Below are positions 23,146 to 34,500 of a stretch of DNA of 64,000 nt, piece after piece (position 1 is the stretch's first letter; each line of letters starts with the position of its first letter). Position numbers and translations under genes: made by a program. This DNA comes from Ctenosaura bakeri (Eukaryota; Chordata; Lepidosauria; Squamata; Iguanidae): contig CAOLHI010003122.1 of assembly GCA_948474755.1 (NCBI GenBank), positions 1 to 64,000 of the forward strand. The letters are read 5' to 3'. Below the pieces are notes generated by a model, which saw nothing but the letters and a program-made list of their open reading frames with translations, did not search any database and was not told where the DNA came from.

Positions 23146-24130
23146 GCAAGCTAGTGACACAAAAGCCATTGAAAATTGCCACACATTAAAAAGGAAATCA
23201 TTTACAGCAGATTTGGTTCTCTGAGAAAGCCTTCATCGCAAAAGTAAGCAACTGCAGTGTATCAAATTTTTATCTACTACCCAAAGGACAACCGATGCCT
23301 TTATGCTTATCATTACCTCTCCTATAATAGATCCATTAATTTATGATTATAATATGTTGGTTGCATTTCAAACAGCCATACACACAGAGTTTTTGTGAAC
23401 CTTGAGTAGAGTAGACATAAAAATGGTTAACTTAACTGTGTATTGTCTTCCATAATCATCCAAGCAATGGAACGCTGTTCTCCCAAAGGGAATGTAAGCA
23501 TAAATGCATGCTTTCAGACACAGATTTAGGAACTATGGAAAGAACCATTAAGCCATCCCAACAGTTACACAAACACTCTCATTCATCCGAATCCATGAAC
23601 CTGTTAAAGTACTTTCCCACAGCCCATACCCTGCAACCATTCTATATATTTCCATATCAGGGGCTCACTGATGTAAGTAATGTAGAAAGTCAGAGCTTGT
23701 AAGTTTACTTTTAAGAAGCATGAACATAGTGACATCCCAGAGCCATCCATGGCTAAACAATGGCAGGATGATGCTCTGGGTCTTCTCTTACCACTGCCTA
23801 GTTATGCATGGCTTTGAAATGTCATTACAGCTCTTACGCAAAGGTCTTAACATTGACTTTCCAAGCCTTGAAACTCTAGGCTGCACCACTCCAAACTACA
23901 CATGGGTTGTCAGATTTTTGAATGCTACATATGTGTGCATCTGTATGCATGATTGGTTAAACCAGTAGATCTGCAATAAGTGGGTCTGCTGCCATTGTGT
24001 TGTCGATTGTCCCACAGCTGCTTTGAGATAAACAGGAGTTCTGCCAGTGTAAAACTCAGATTGAACAGAAGGAAAACTCCCATTCAACACATAACAGCTG
24101 AAAACAAAGGAGTAGTAAAATCCAAAGACA
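23146..24130. other. No recognisable feature
   Basis: Nothing recognised. Confidence 0.4.
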
Positions 24131-24165
24131 GCAGGTGCAGTGTAGTGGTTTGAGCATTGGACTAT

Positions 24166-24595
24166 GGCCCTTTCCACAGCTTGCATGATTCTGGTGTGGG
24201 CACGTGGGGGTCACACAAGCAACCTCTTGCAAGAGGCACTCGCATCCCCTCTGCTTCTTCTCCGCAGCAGCTCCCTGCTGGCCAGCAGGAAGCGTGAGGG
24301 CTATGCCTTCCTTCCAAAGAGCAGCCGGGTACTTTCCTAGGCTGTGCTGGGGGAGGAAGCGTGAGGGCTGCATCTCCAGAGGCTCCACATGGAAGGTAAG
24401 TGTGTGTAGGGCCCGGGAGTGAGACGTGATTGCACATCATTTTTGGCAAGAAGCCGAAAATGATATATTGTGAAATCGCCACCTACTGGCCCCAGCAGCA
24501 TTGTGCGATTGCAAGGACATCATGTGGAACAGTCCTTGCAATCGCATGATGCTCTGGAGGCCCTTTCACATGAGAAATGGCATGCAAAAAGGGCC
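24166..24595 (+). mobile_element. MITE, GGCCCTTT-end family (430 bp)
   Basis: It starts ggccctttccacagc and ends gcaaaaagggcc. TAT flanks both sides (24163-24165 and 24596-24598), a perfect 3-bp duplication of the SINE site. It shares tggaaggtaagtgtg and the inner hairpin atttttggc/gccgaaaat with the 7771 and 36520 copies, in the same orientation as 7771. No coding capacity. Confidence 0.85.
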
Positions 24596-24650
24596 TATGA
24601 CTCTGGAAACCAGGGTTCAAAGCCCCACTCAGTCATGGAAACCCACTAGG

Positions 24651-25044
24651 TAATAATTGTATATAATAATTATTATTATATTAATTTAGAACAGATATTA
24701 CTATCTAGTAACTATTAACATTAAACTAATATGATGAATTCAGAATATATTGTTTGTTGGACGTCATTTTATTTTATGTATTTTAGTTTAGTTAGGTTAA
24801 TTAAAGTTTTCTTAGATTTAGTTAGACTAAGTTTTTTTCTCTTTTACTCTATTTTATTATTTTGATTTATATATGTGTATATATATGTGTATGTATGTAT
24901 GTGTGTGTGTGTGTGTGTACATATATTATATATACATATATATATATACTTATTGCCTTTATTCTTTTTGTTTGTCTTTTATAATTCTATTTATTGTTAT
25001 ATATGTTTTTATATATTTCTTAATAATAATACAAAAGTGTAAAA
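24651..25044 (+). mobile_element. L1-like 3' end inserted in SINE
   Basis: The segment is bounded by gaaacccactagg (24638-24650) and gaaacccactggg (25045-25057), a 13-bp target duplication with one mismatch. It is very AT-rich, with a complex (TA/TG) microsatellite in the middle and an A-rich end (aataataatacaaaagtg). The duplication length and A-rich end fit L1-type retrotransposition. No ORF2 sequence remains, so the family is inferred. Confidence 0.65.
24869..24948. repeat. Compound (TATG/TG/TA)n microsatellite
   Basis: Runs of tatatgtg, tatg, a pure TG tract, then tatatata. The 101-codon open frame over it is an artefact of the repeat. Confidence 0.9.
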
Positions 25045-25115
25045 GAAACCCACTGGGTGACCTTCATCGTCAGAGGAAGGAACTGGTAAAATCCACTCTG
25101 AACAATTCTTACCAA

Positions 25116-25550
25116 AAACAAACAAATAATCCAACATTGATAAAAAAGTTACACACCCATACAAAGCATGGTTTTTAAAAAATTACAATGCAGCCCATTT
25201 TAAAATTCTTCTACCCCAACCACTTGAAAGCTGAAGTCCTGTTTAATTTTTTTTTAAAGTATTTCCCTGCCAGCAAAAAAGAGAGCAGGGAGGGCACCAA
25301 CTCAGCTGCCATGGAAGGGAGCTAAGAGCTGCCATCAACAAGGCTCCTTCCCATATGGCAGCTTGTTAGAGCTGAACTGTGGACAAGATCCCATTATTCA
25401 GAATGCCAGCTGTGAATAGTGACAAAGCTCACAAAATCTCTTCTGTAATTATATTCTCAACTGTGATGTTCTTTGCATAATTATTACAGGAGTGGTGTCA
25501 CCTCTTTACCAGGGAGATACAGATTCCTGGTTTAACAGCCTTGAAGCATT
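25116..25550. other. No recognisable feature
   Basis: Nothing recognised. Confidence 0.4.
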
Positions 25551-26800
25551 TGTTGTTGTGAACTGTCATCAAGTCAGCTTCAATTTATGGTGACCCTATG
25601 GATGAGAAACCTCCAACTCACCCTGTCATCAGCTGCCCTGTTTGGGTCTTTCAGATTCAGAGACGTGTCTTCCTTGATTGAGTCTATCCATCTGTTATAC
25701 AACCTTCCTCTTTTCTTACTGCCTTCCGCTTTATCAAGCATTATTGTCTTTTCTAGTGAGTCATGTCTTCTCATGATTTGGCCAAAGTACAACAGCCTCA
25801 GTTAGTCATCTTGTCTTCTAGGGAGAGTTTAGTACCCATTCATTTATCTTTTTATCAGTCCAGGGTATCTGTAGAACTCTTCTCTATCACCACATTTCAA
25901 ATGATATTCTTCCTATAAGCTTTCTTCACTTCCATATGTAGAAATTGGAAATATGATGTTGTGAGCAATCCTAACTTTAGGATTCAATTATATATCTTTG
26001 CATATCAGGATCTTGCCTAGTTCCTTCATTGCTGCCCTTCTAAGTTCTAGTCTTCCTCTGATTTCTTCACTACAGTCTCTATTCTGATTAATGACTGAGC
26101 CAATGTATGGAAAATCTTGAACTATTTCAATGTCTCTATCCTCTACTTTAAGGTTATGTAAATCATCTGTGATCATTATTTTTGTTTTCTTAATGTTCAA
26201 CTATAAACCTGCCTTTGTACTTTCTGCCTTGACTTTCTCCAGTAATCATTCCAAGTATTTGCTGTTTTCTGCTAGTAGTATAGTGTCATCTGTATATCTT
26301 AAATTGTTGATTTTCCTTCCTCCAAATTTCATACCTCCTTCCTCTGAGTCTAATTCTGCTTTACATATGATATGTTTAGCATACAATTTTAACAGATAGA
26401 GTGATAAAATGCAGCCTTGCCTGACTTTTGGAAGCCATTCCAGTTTTCTGCATTTTGTCATATCATTAGCCTCTTGTCTTGCATACAGGTTATGCATCAG
26501 GACAATCAAACAATCAAATGTTGTGGCACAGCCATTTCTTTAAGAGCAATCCATCATTTGTTATGATCTACATAATCAAAGCCTTTGTTATAATCTATGA
26601 AGCACAGGCTGATTTCCTTTTTGAAATTATTTGGCACACTCCACTATCCAACTTATGTTTGCAATATGATCCCTACTGTTTCTTCCTTTCCTGAACCCAG
26701 CTTAGACATCTGGCATTTCTCACTCCATATATAGTAGAAGTATTTGTTGAGAATTTTGAGCTTGACCTTGCTTGCATGGGAAATTAATGCATTGGTCCTA
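25551..26800 (-). mobile_element. Bov-B (RTE) LINE, reverse-transcriptase C-terminal part
   Basis: Read on the minus strand, the pieces follow the Bov-B polymerase in order. At 26509-26246 a fragment has VRQGCILSLYLLKLYA, the RT RQGC block, and NNLRYTDDTILLAE, where canonical YADD appears as YTDD (residues 72-75 of that open frame). 26200-25988 continues with FPYIGSVI. 25792-25580 ends with YFGQIMRR and KRGRLYNRWIDSIKED, the typical Bov-B C-terminus. The 3' tail (acaacaaca on the minus strand) is at 25551. Frameshifts separate the pieces and the 5' end is missing near 26800, so it is inactive. Confidence 0.92.
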
Positions 26801-27052
26801 GAAGCACACAGGATACTAAATCACTATTGTTCAGACTAACTTTGCTCCATAACTGGTGTAATAACCCCTATGCATGCATACTATCTTGAAGGAGAGGATG
26901 CAAATGTAATACAGAAATCAATGATAGTGCAAGTGTAGGGAAATCAGAGTGTCCTGGACTCTTCTTTTGTTTGCATTTACAAATCTGTACAGGAGCTAGA
27001 ACTGAGCAAAGAATCAGCATGGTGGGTCAGATTCCTCCAACCACACCCCTTC

Positions 27053-27644
27053 TGTGATAGATGATGCCGCTGTGATTGAGGAGCAACTGATTGTGCCTGG
27101 GACCAAGCCAGTGAGTGGGATAGATGATGCCTCTGAGATCGAGGAGCAAGTGACTGTGCCAAGGACTGGGCCAGTGGGTGAGCAAGTCAACTTGCAAAAA
27201 TCCCCCACACTGGAAAGTCAAACAGAGACAGAGTTGCTCCAGCCAGCTCATGGGAACCAGCAGTGAGGCAGAGGAGTTGCATCCACCTGTGCCCATAAGC
27301 CCTCGATCATGAAGAAGACTGAAACGGACTGCTCAGAGGGAGGCTGCATGGACTAGGTTGAGGAAACAATAACAAGCAGCACCTGTTCACAGCGCCTATT
27401 TTAAACTGTCGCCGTGGCTGCTCTTTGCTTGCAGCAAATTACTAGCAAGGCCTCACGACCTTCATGTCTCCTGCTCCCTGAAGCCCTGCGAATGGATCTC
27501 TGCCTCCTGAACCTTTGGACTGGATCTTGACCTGGCTCAGCTTATGTTTTCCTAGTGTTTGGTATATTTGGACTCTCCCTGCAAATATTCCTGACCTCCC
27601 TCCTCCCTTGCTGGCTGCGGCTTAACAGGGAGAGATTACTGACA
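27053..27644 (+). mobile_element. Solo LTR (copy 1 of the TGTGATAG family)
   Basis: It starts tgtgatagatgatg, as does the LTR at 29262. It has a TATA-like tattttaaac near 27399, a shared gcttgcagcaaatt(a/g)ct block, and a downstream ggatcttgacctggctcag block. It ends ttactgaca. The flanks CCTTC and CCATC match at four of five positions. No internal retroviral sequence follows, so it is a solo LTR. Class (Ty3/Gypsy-like or ERV-like) is undecided. The open frame at 27054-27266 is not a known protein. Confidence 0.7.
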
Positions 27645-27723
27645 CCATCACAGGCTGTATGATGTCAATACATGTGGTTACCTTCCCAGTGCCATCAAGT
27701 TGCTAGCTGAAACACAAAGTACC
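27645..27723. other. No recognisable feature
   Basis: Short gap after the LTR. Confidence 0.4.
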
Positions 27724-27832
27724 TCTAGGACAATTAAATCAAGTGAATAAAAATCATACTATGAGCTTGAGAGAACTGAAAATAAACAATACATTTGTAT
27801 CACTGATCCAAGGGGGTAAGCCTGAGGGCATG
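27724..27832. repeat. Diverged two-copy repeat, copy 2
   Basis: Partner of 23022-23145, about 4.7 kb away in the same orientation. Family unknown. Confidence 0.6.
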
Positions 27833-29185
27833 TCAGCTGATGATTCAACTTTGTTCCTCTTCTCCATGTGAGGAATCCCAACTAAGTGATCTGTAATCAG
27901 AGATAACAGGGATTATCTTCAGGGATGAGCAACACTTGCACACAGACCTCCACAAGTCAGATATGGAACTTCCACAGCATAGGTCAGATCTGCAGAGTAG
28001 TAGTTCCTCTGCCCTGAAGAAGAAAAGGTCTGAGAACAAAGCAACAGGTGTAGTAACACAATAATCCCCACTTAAAACTGTTCACTTGTTTTATCTTCTG
28101 CCTATCTTGTTCTAGGTCAGTGCAGAGTGCCATTGCTTTACCATTTCAAGGCAAAATCTCTTTGAACATTGCCCATACATCAGTGCTTGAAAACACCATC
28201 TTCTGTGCAGCTGCATTAGTACAAGAGAATTTATTATTCTCGTTCTTGGAAAAGAGGTATCAACTCAATCTTCCCTTGCTGTAAACTTATAAACCTTGTT
28301 CTATATGCAGGGACACCAAAGAGAACAAAAGAGTAAGGGCACATATAATAGAAATATATCACATAGAAGTACAGAATACACACAAATGCTATAACTCTGA
28401 CAGATTAGCAGGGAGGCCATACTACTGCAGGCAGTTCCCAGCCTCTGTCTGTCATCATAATCACCCGGACCATTAGACAACTGAGCTGTATTCCTGCTTC
28501 TGACTCATTTGTGTTGCAGGTGCTTCACCAACTATTTGCTCATTATTATTCTGTTTGGGATCTAAATGTCCAGGATCTCTATTCCCAGGCCACTGCAATC
28601 TCAACAGTTTAAAGGAGAGAATCTGAAAGAGAGTAGTAAGAACTGTCTAGTATCCTTTATGGCATAACCTGAGGCATAACTCATGACTGTTATATATTCA
28701 TGGTCCATATGTAATTCCTACACAAGGACTATGAAAAAGTCCCCCAATTCCCATTTACTGGGAAGCAGTCATTGGAGATCCATTCCCCTGTTGTTCAGGA
28801 AACACATAGTGTGCACAATGTGGGATTGTTACAGGGATCTCAATTCTGCTTGTCACACAGGAGATTACTCACACAATGTGGGCATGTGGGCATGTTAGTG
28901 AGCTGTTTCTTGACTGACAGGGGAACATACCCCCCACTGATCACAGTGGCTGCTTCCAAGTAAGTGGGAATTGGGAAACTGGGCCAAGATTCATTGTGTA
29001 GCACTGTAACTATGGTGCTTATGCATATGTAAACCTCAAATAGGATTCTGACCAACAGTATCTTCTGATTATGGAAGGATATTGTTCCATTTTGGCCCCC
29101 AAGTCTTGCTCTGGTGATTCATAGAAGCTCTCCCTGCATTTCCTAACCCCAATAAGTTTGGAAGAATTGGGGGAGTGGTTAAAGA
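27833..29185. other. No recognisable feature
   Basis: Unique-looking sequence with short chance open frames. Confidence 0.4.
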
Positions 29186-29880
29186 ATAGAATCATAGACT
29201 TGGAAGCTGCCTTAAGGATCTTGTAGTCCAGTCTCTGTCAATGTAGAAATCACTCACATGTTGTGATAGATGATGGCTCAGAGGTCAATGAGCAATAGAG
29301 TGTGCCAAAAACAGAGCAAATGGTAGACCAAACTATCTTGCAAACACCCCCATCAGCTGAAAGACAAGAAGTGTCAGAGTTGTTGCAACCAATGCCAGAG
29401 GGAGAAGGGACCAGCAATGATTTAGAGGAATTAGATTCACCTTTGTCCCCAGCCTCCAATCACGGAGGAGACAGAAATGAGCAGCTCAGAGGAAAGCTGT
29501 TTTGGTGAGATGGAGAAAACAGAACAATGATAAGTAATACCTTTTTTCCATCGGCTATATAAATCTGTCAGCTTGTTGTTTGCTTGTAGCAAATTGCTAC
29601 TGAAGTTCTCACGACCCTTGTGTTCCAGCTCTCTTGACCATTTTTGGATGGAGCTTTGGCATTCTGGACTTTTTGGATTTGACCTTGACTTCAGCTCAGC
29701 TCAGTGCCTCTACTGATTGTTTGCATTAGACACTCCCCACTGCCTCCTCCTCTTGGGCAAGTACTATTGCCTTCTTTCCCTTGCTGGCAGAGAGGCACGG
29801 CTGGGAGTTGAACTCAGACACATGTGGCCATCCAATTTATGTTCAGCCCCTTCCAAAGAAGAACAGTCCATCATATTCTG
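29186..29880 (-). mobile_element. CR1 LINE 3' end split by a solo LTR
   Basis: The left part 29186-29261 begins tagaatcatagacttggaag, a CR1 3' terminus on the minus strand. The right part resumes after 29825 with ggccatccaatttatgttca and ccttccaaagaagaac, equivalent to ggccatccagcctctgctta in the 7514 copy. The LTR at 29262-29820 and its CATGT duplication sit exactly between. Confidence 0.75.
29262..29820 (+). mobile_element. Solo LTR (copy 2), perfect 5-bp duplication
   Basis: It starts tgtgatagatgatggc and ends actcagaca, 559 bp. CATGT precedes (29257-29261) and follows (29821-29825). A TATA box (ggctatataaat) lies near 29559, followed by gcttgtagcaaattgctact, matching copy 1. It is a relic left by recombination between the two LTRs of a full element. 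It has no coding content of its own. Confidence 0.85.
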
Positions 29881-31380
29881 ATCAAGCCTTATTTTGTTCC
29901 ATCGCCAAATATCCCCCCCCCCCTTTGGCAGGTTCTTTAGAAAGTTTATGTTTTCTTGATGTTTAGTTCTTCCTAACCTTTAAACTAATAATGTGGGCTG
30001 AGCTTCATAGGTCTCAAAAATAACCTGATGAGACTCCAAATATCCCCAACTTCTACAGGAGTTACAGAATTGCTATTTCTGAAATTTAACCACATATTCC
30101 AAAATACGTGTTTAGATCATAGAGCCACTTCTATACTGATAGAGTGATCTTAGCTATATGCTATTCCATACTGCAGATCAGAGAAGTTAAAGAATATACT
30201 TCCACAGCTGGGTACTCAGTATGAAACAGTACAGACCTCCAGCCATAAAGTAATGGAATGCTCTATGAATTTATTAACAAGAAAGCAATTTTCCTGAGAT
30301 TTAAAATGATCAGTAGAGATCGGTATTTCTTCATGGAAGATAGTAACCCAGAGGCTAACTCCAGGCTAATGTGCTTTATTTTTATGTCAGCCTGTTGTAT
30401 ACAGTTTTTGAGGGAAAATAAACTATTGATGGTAGAGAAAAGAGAACAATGGAAAGATTTCATAACATTATAATATTTTGAGCTGAAACATATCAAAATA
30501 TGGATTGTTTGAAGTGCTGGCTGTCAGGGAAGTTGACTTAAAAAAAAGGTTTATGGGGCCTTTGCAGCCTTTCTGTCTCTATTTATAAATATACACACCA
30601 ACACATTTTATTCCATTTTGTCAGGAAACCTCTTCAGGATTAAAATCAAACACTTCTCCATATACTATTAGATTAAAAGATAAATATTTAGATCCCTTTT
30701 TGTAAGTGTTACTAGCAACAAACCATTGATTGTACTATAAGGCTAATTTCCTTTGTACAACCCCTCCAATACTTTATATGGTTTTCACATTAATATTTTA
30801 TTTATTTAAAACACTTGTATGCTTGTATTTAAAACACTTGTATCCAGGACAGTGGCCTAAAGTTTACACTAACACTTTGGCATTAATGATTAAATGTGAC
30901 AGCATACAGCAGATCAAATCATCTTCTGAGTCAAAATCCCTGAGAAATGAAAAATATCTCAACTGGCCCCTGGGACAGGATATAAAATAGAGGTCAGGCT
31001 CTCTAGGAAGGACATCCCATTCCATAGCCAGGGGACCACCAGCAGTTTAAAATAAAATCAGATTGAATCGCATTTTTGGTATTGCTTAGCATCCTTTGAT
31101 GGAAGGAAGCTTTAGCAGAAGATGTAAAAATACAATCATGTTGGCATGGGAAAAGACATATTTACAAGTATTTGTGCCCCACACCATTCAGGACTTGGAA
31201 GTAAATACAACATCTTGAATGAGATCCAGAGGCAAATAGGAAAGTTCTTTTCAGATTGATCTTATATGAAGAAACATGGTTGTTATCAGTTAAAATTCTG
31301 GCAGCTATATTCCATGCTTATTTGAAAGATTTTAAATCACATACACATCCTTCACCTTGTGAAATTTGCTATGGCAAAGC
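29881..31380. other. No recognisable feature; one small tandem duplication
   Basis: AT-rich sequence with a C-run at about 29910-29921. At 30804-30845 a 23-nt unit (atttaaaacacttgtat...) is repeated almost twice. No exon or repeat family was recognised. Confidence 0.45.
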
Positions 31381-32264
31381 CAGTAGCATAGGGATGAGGG
31401 GGTGAGGGGTGCAGTGCACCCTGAGCAGCATTTTTGTGGGTGCTGCCACTCCTTGCCTGCCCCCCCACAGGCCATCACCCCAACCATATGTGCCATAACC
31501 CCTCCCACATGCTCTGTTGCCCCTGCCCAATGTGCTGTTGCCCCCCCATGTGCACCGTAGCTCCATCTGCATGCCTCTGCCCCTGTCATGAGCCAGGCTG
31601 AGCAGGCTGCCGATTCAGACGGGGACTCTGAGTTGGACTTGGACTCCCAGCTGGGGGAGGATCCCTTGGAGGGAGAGGGGGCTCCTGCAGAGGCAAGGGA
31701 GGGGCCTGCCAGCAACTCCACGGCTATCCTGAGCCAGTACCTGCAGCAGAGGAAGCCAATGCTTCTGGCTCGACAGACGCTGCTGTTCCTGACTCCAGTC
31801 CAGAGCTTGCAGCAGATTCTCCCCCACATGCTGCCTCTGGAGGAATGAGAAGGTGGTGGTTCGTAGATCAAAGCGCCTGCTAGAGAAGCGTCTGAGATCT
31901 GAGGGCCTCCAGCTGCAGGCCAGGTCAACGGACATTTGATCAGCCCCAGCTGGGCTAAAGACTATTTAAGACAGACGTGGGGGCCATGGGGCAACAACCG
32001 TCTCTCATCCGTGACTCTGCTACCAGTTCCATGGGCTAGCTATTCCTGAGTTCCACTGCCTTCGTTCATTTTGGGGTAACGTAACCCCTTAATTACTTTA
32101 TGGCTTTATTTATTGCCGCTGTTTGTTTTGGAGGCTGTAACCCTTTGATTATTTTACTGCCTACTTACTAAAAAGCCATAAAACTCCAGTTGCCGCCTCT
32201 GTGTTGCTTAGCCTCCGCCTGACATTGACAGCCCCTACCCTGCTCACGCCAAGCTATGCCACTG
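31381..32264. mobile_element. hAT-like non-autonomous element containing a solo LTR
   Basis: The left end is cagtagcataggg and the right end is ctatgccactg, so the terminal inverted repeat CAGTRGCATAG matches at 10 of 11 bases. GGCAAAGC stands on both sides (31373-31380 and 32265-32272), a perfect 8-bp duplication typical of the hAT superfamily. Without the LTR at 31584-32230 the element is about 230 bp, so it is a MITE with no transposase. CAGTGGCGTAG-type ends are common in vertebrate hAT elements. Confidence 0.85.
31584..32230 (+). mobile_element. Solo LTR nested in hAT-like element
   Basis: It starts tgtcatgagcc and ends cattgaca, giving TGTCA/TGACA inverted ends, 647 bp. GCCCC precedes (31579-31583) and follows (32231-32235). 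A TATA-like gactatttaagac lies near 31960 and a polyadenylation-like ccataaaac near 32176. It resembles the LTRs at 27053 and 29262 in layout, with an acidic, proline-rich open stretch then TATA, but starts differently, so it is a related or separate family. The 198-codon minus-strand frame here is antisense noise. Confidence 0.85.
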
Positions 32265-33439
32265 GGCAAAGCTGAGATATATTCAATACTCTCTTAGCTT
32301 ACCTTAGTCTAGCTTTCTCACTTTTCAGGCAAAACAGATTTTTTCAGAACCAAATGCTTGGGAATTCATATGGTAATGTTGAGACTCTGCTGTCCTGGCA
32401 ACATACCAATTCAGATACTTCTCAATACACTTACAACTGATCTTAGTTTCCTTTTGGTTGAGTAAATAAAATCCGGTATTAGTTTACATTTTAAAAAAAA
32501 AATCCTCTCAGTAAATTAGGAAACTCTACTCTGTACTCATTCTGTCAATCACAAATCCTGGCAATAATGTTTATGCACTGAAAATACTGTTTTCAGTAAA
32601 CATCTTCCCTTTTCAAATGTCTCTTATATAAACATCGAACCATTGCAGAGGTGAAGAAAGTTTTTCAAGAGAAACATTTGGGCTTCACCATTGCTGTCAT
32701 TCTGAATAATTAGTAGGCTTGTGCACACTGAATTTTCCTCTTCTACATAACTAGGAAAGAAATTGGGACTTCTGGGTTGGCGTGTGGTGTCATGAGATGC
32801 TATTGTGAGTTGTCCTGCTCAAGGACAATGTGTTTGTCATGGTAGGAGCCAGGTAGAGACTGTTTTAACTGGCTGAAATCCTCTCGTGGTAAAGGACATG
32901 CAGAGGATTGCCCCTATGTCCTTATTAAACTGGTTTGAACACATAGGGGACTGAACAAGATTTCCTGGATGTGTGGAAGACTGGAGAAGACAGGAAGACA
33001 GCAAAGGTTTCAGCACGAACTAGTTATGACTAGCCACTGATTAGCAGAAAGAAACTGCATATAACCAGCTTTCTAAATTCCTCAAACACCTTTATTTGGA
33101 CATTCAAAAAGCACTACAGTGGATCTCACTAGTCCACCCCACCACCACCACCACATTTGTGTAAAGTGCCAAATGTCAAACAAATGATATAAATGAACGA
33201 TAAAAAGCACCAACTTGTTTTCCAAGGTCTGTATAACACGGGGGGGGGATCTAAATTTTCCAAGTTCTGATTTTAACAGCTTTGCAAGCTTTGCTGTCCA
33301 GAACACATAGGAACTATAGTCCAACCAAAAAAAAGAGGATGAGGATGAGGAAGATGTTATGGGCAGACTAATTCAAAGTGCTGGTTATAGTCTATAACCT
33401 TGGCTTCACATTAACTGAAAGAATATATTCTCCCACATG
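32265..33439. other. No recognisable feature
   Basis: Includes a (CCA)n patch at 33135-33151 and a G-run at 33240-33248. Nothing else recognised. Confidence 0.4.
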
Positions 33440-33862
33440 AGCCTGCCTGTGTATTGAGATCTTCAAGGGAACACCTCCTTCTGTTCTATTGCCTTCACGG
33501 GTGCATCTGGTGGGAACACAAGAAGGAACCTTCTCAGTGGCTTCTCCCAGGCTCTGAAACTCACTTCCTCAGTAAGCTAGAATGGCATCATCCACAGTGT
33601 CTATCCAGAGGCAGGCAAAGATCTGTATTTGGGAACTAACTGCTCATGGAAAGTGGGCTGTTAATATGTTTGATTGACTGAAATTGTTGTAGCTGCTGCT
33701 GATATTAACTGAAGATGTCCTTAATCATTTTTCATTCTGTTTATATCTTAACTTTTGTATGTTATAATGACTTGTTTTCTATCCATTTTAACTTTGAAAG
33801 CCACCTTGAATCCTACAGTCAAGGGAAAAGGGGAATATCAATGAATAAATAAATAATCAAAT
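33440..33862 (+). mobile_element. LINE 3' end (CR1/L2-like), diverged
   Basis: It reads aggaaccttctcagtggctt, then ctgaaactcacttcctc, then ttgaaagccaccttgaatcc and an (AATA)n-like end (gaataaataaataa). This order matches the 3' region of a common squamate LINE of the CR1/L2 group. Assignment is from recall of the pattern and is not exact. Confidence 0.55.
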
Positions 33863-33989
33863 AATAGGCCAATGGAGTAAGAGAGAGCAACAGTGCAATT
33901 ATGCCAATGCATATCTATTCAGAGGCAAAGCTTATTGAGTTGAATAGGACTTGCACCTTTGAAATGCTGAGATCTAAAATATCTCAGTC

Positions 33990-34500
33990 ATGGTTTCAGA
34001 GTTTTCTTGAGTGAAGAGCGAAGGCACAGAGCAGGAGGAAAAGGGTATAAGATGAATGTAGCTAGGAAATATGGGAACACAAAGAGAAAGAGAATGAGAC
34101 AGACAAACAGAGGATGGGAAAGGAGGAACAATGTAGGTGGGAGAATTGGGAAGGGTGAATGAGAAAGAGGATGTGAGATGAGAAGTGGATGGAAGGGATA
34201 AGACAGTTGTAAACAGGAAATGTGGGGAAGTGGGGGAGAAAGGAGGGATAGCAAAGAAAAGGTGTTCATCAGGGAATTGTAAGTCAGGCGGGCAGAAGGA
34301 GAATATGTTTAGCCAGGAGGAGAAAAAAGGGAAAGAGACAAAATGAGGAATTAGGTTACAGTGAGGGTAAGAGTTACAAGAGTAAGAACTGGAAAGAAAA
34401 TAGGTGAAAGTCAGAAGTGAGGATGGGGAGAAAGTCAGGAGTGGGGATGGGGAGAGAATGAGAAAGACCAAAAAAAGTGAAATGCCCAAGCACAGCTGAA
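33990..34500. repeat. Long purine-rich tract with a 24-bp tandem duplication
   Basis: About 500 bases of the plus strand are mostly A and G. At 34406-34453 a 24-nt unit (gaaagtcagaagtgaggatg...) occurs twice with small changes. Its complement produces a spurious 177-codon minus-strand frame rich in Ser, Pro, Phe and Leu. Confidence 0.8.

Larger units (their letters stand above)
24131..25115 (+). mobile_element. tRNA-derived SINE split by two insertions
   Basis: The head (gcaggtgcagtgtagtggtt, gagcattggactat) is at 24131-24165. The next piece (gactctggaaaccagggttc) resumes at 24599. The body (acccactgggtgacc) and tail resume at 25045. Excising the MITE at 24166-24595 and the L1-like insert at 24651-25044 restores the SINE order seen at 60366-60560. 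The tail (about 25060-25115) is degraded. Confidence 0.85.

Noticed and set aside
24873..25178. 101-codon open frame with Tyr/Ile/Cys/Val runs
   Set aside because: It is a translation of the TG/TA microsatellite and the L1-like tail.
27053..29820. A provirus bounded by the two same-family LTRs
   Set aside because: The DNA between them has no retroviral coding remnant. The second LTR has its own CATGT duplication within a CR1, and the first has separate flanks. They are two solo LTRs.
31332..31928. 198-codon minus-strand open frame
   Set aside because: It crosses the hAT-like end, the target duplication and the nested solo LTR in antisense, so it cannot be an ancient gene.
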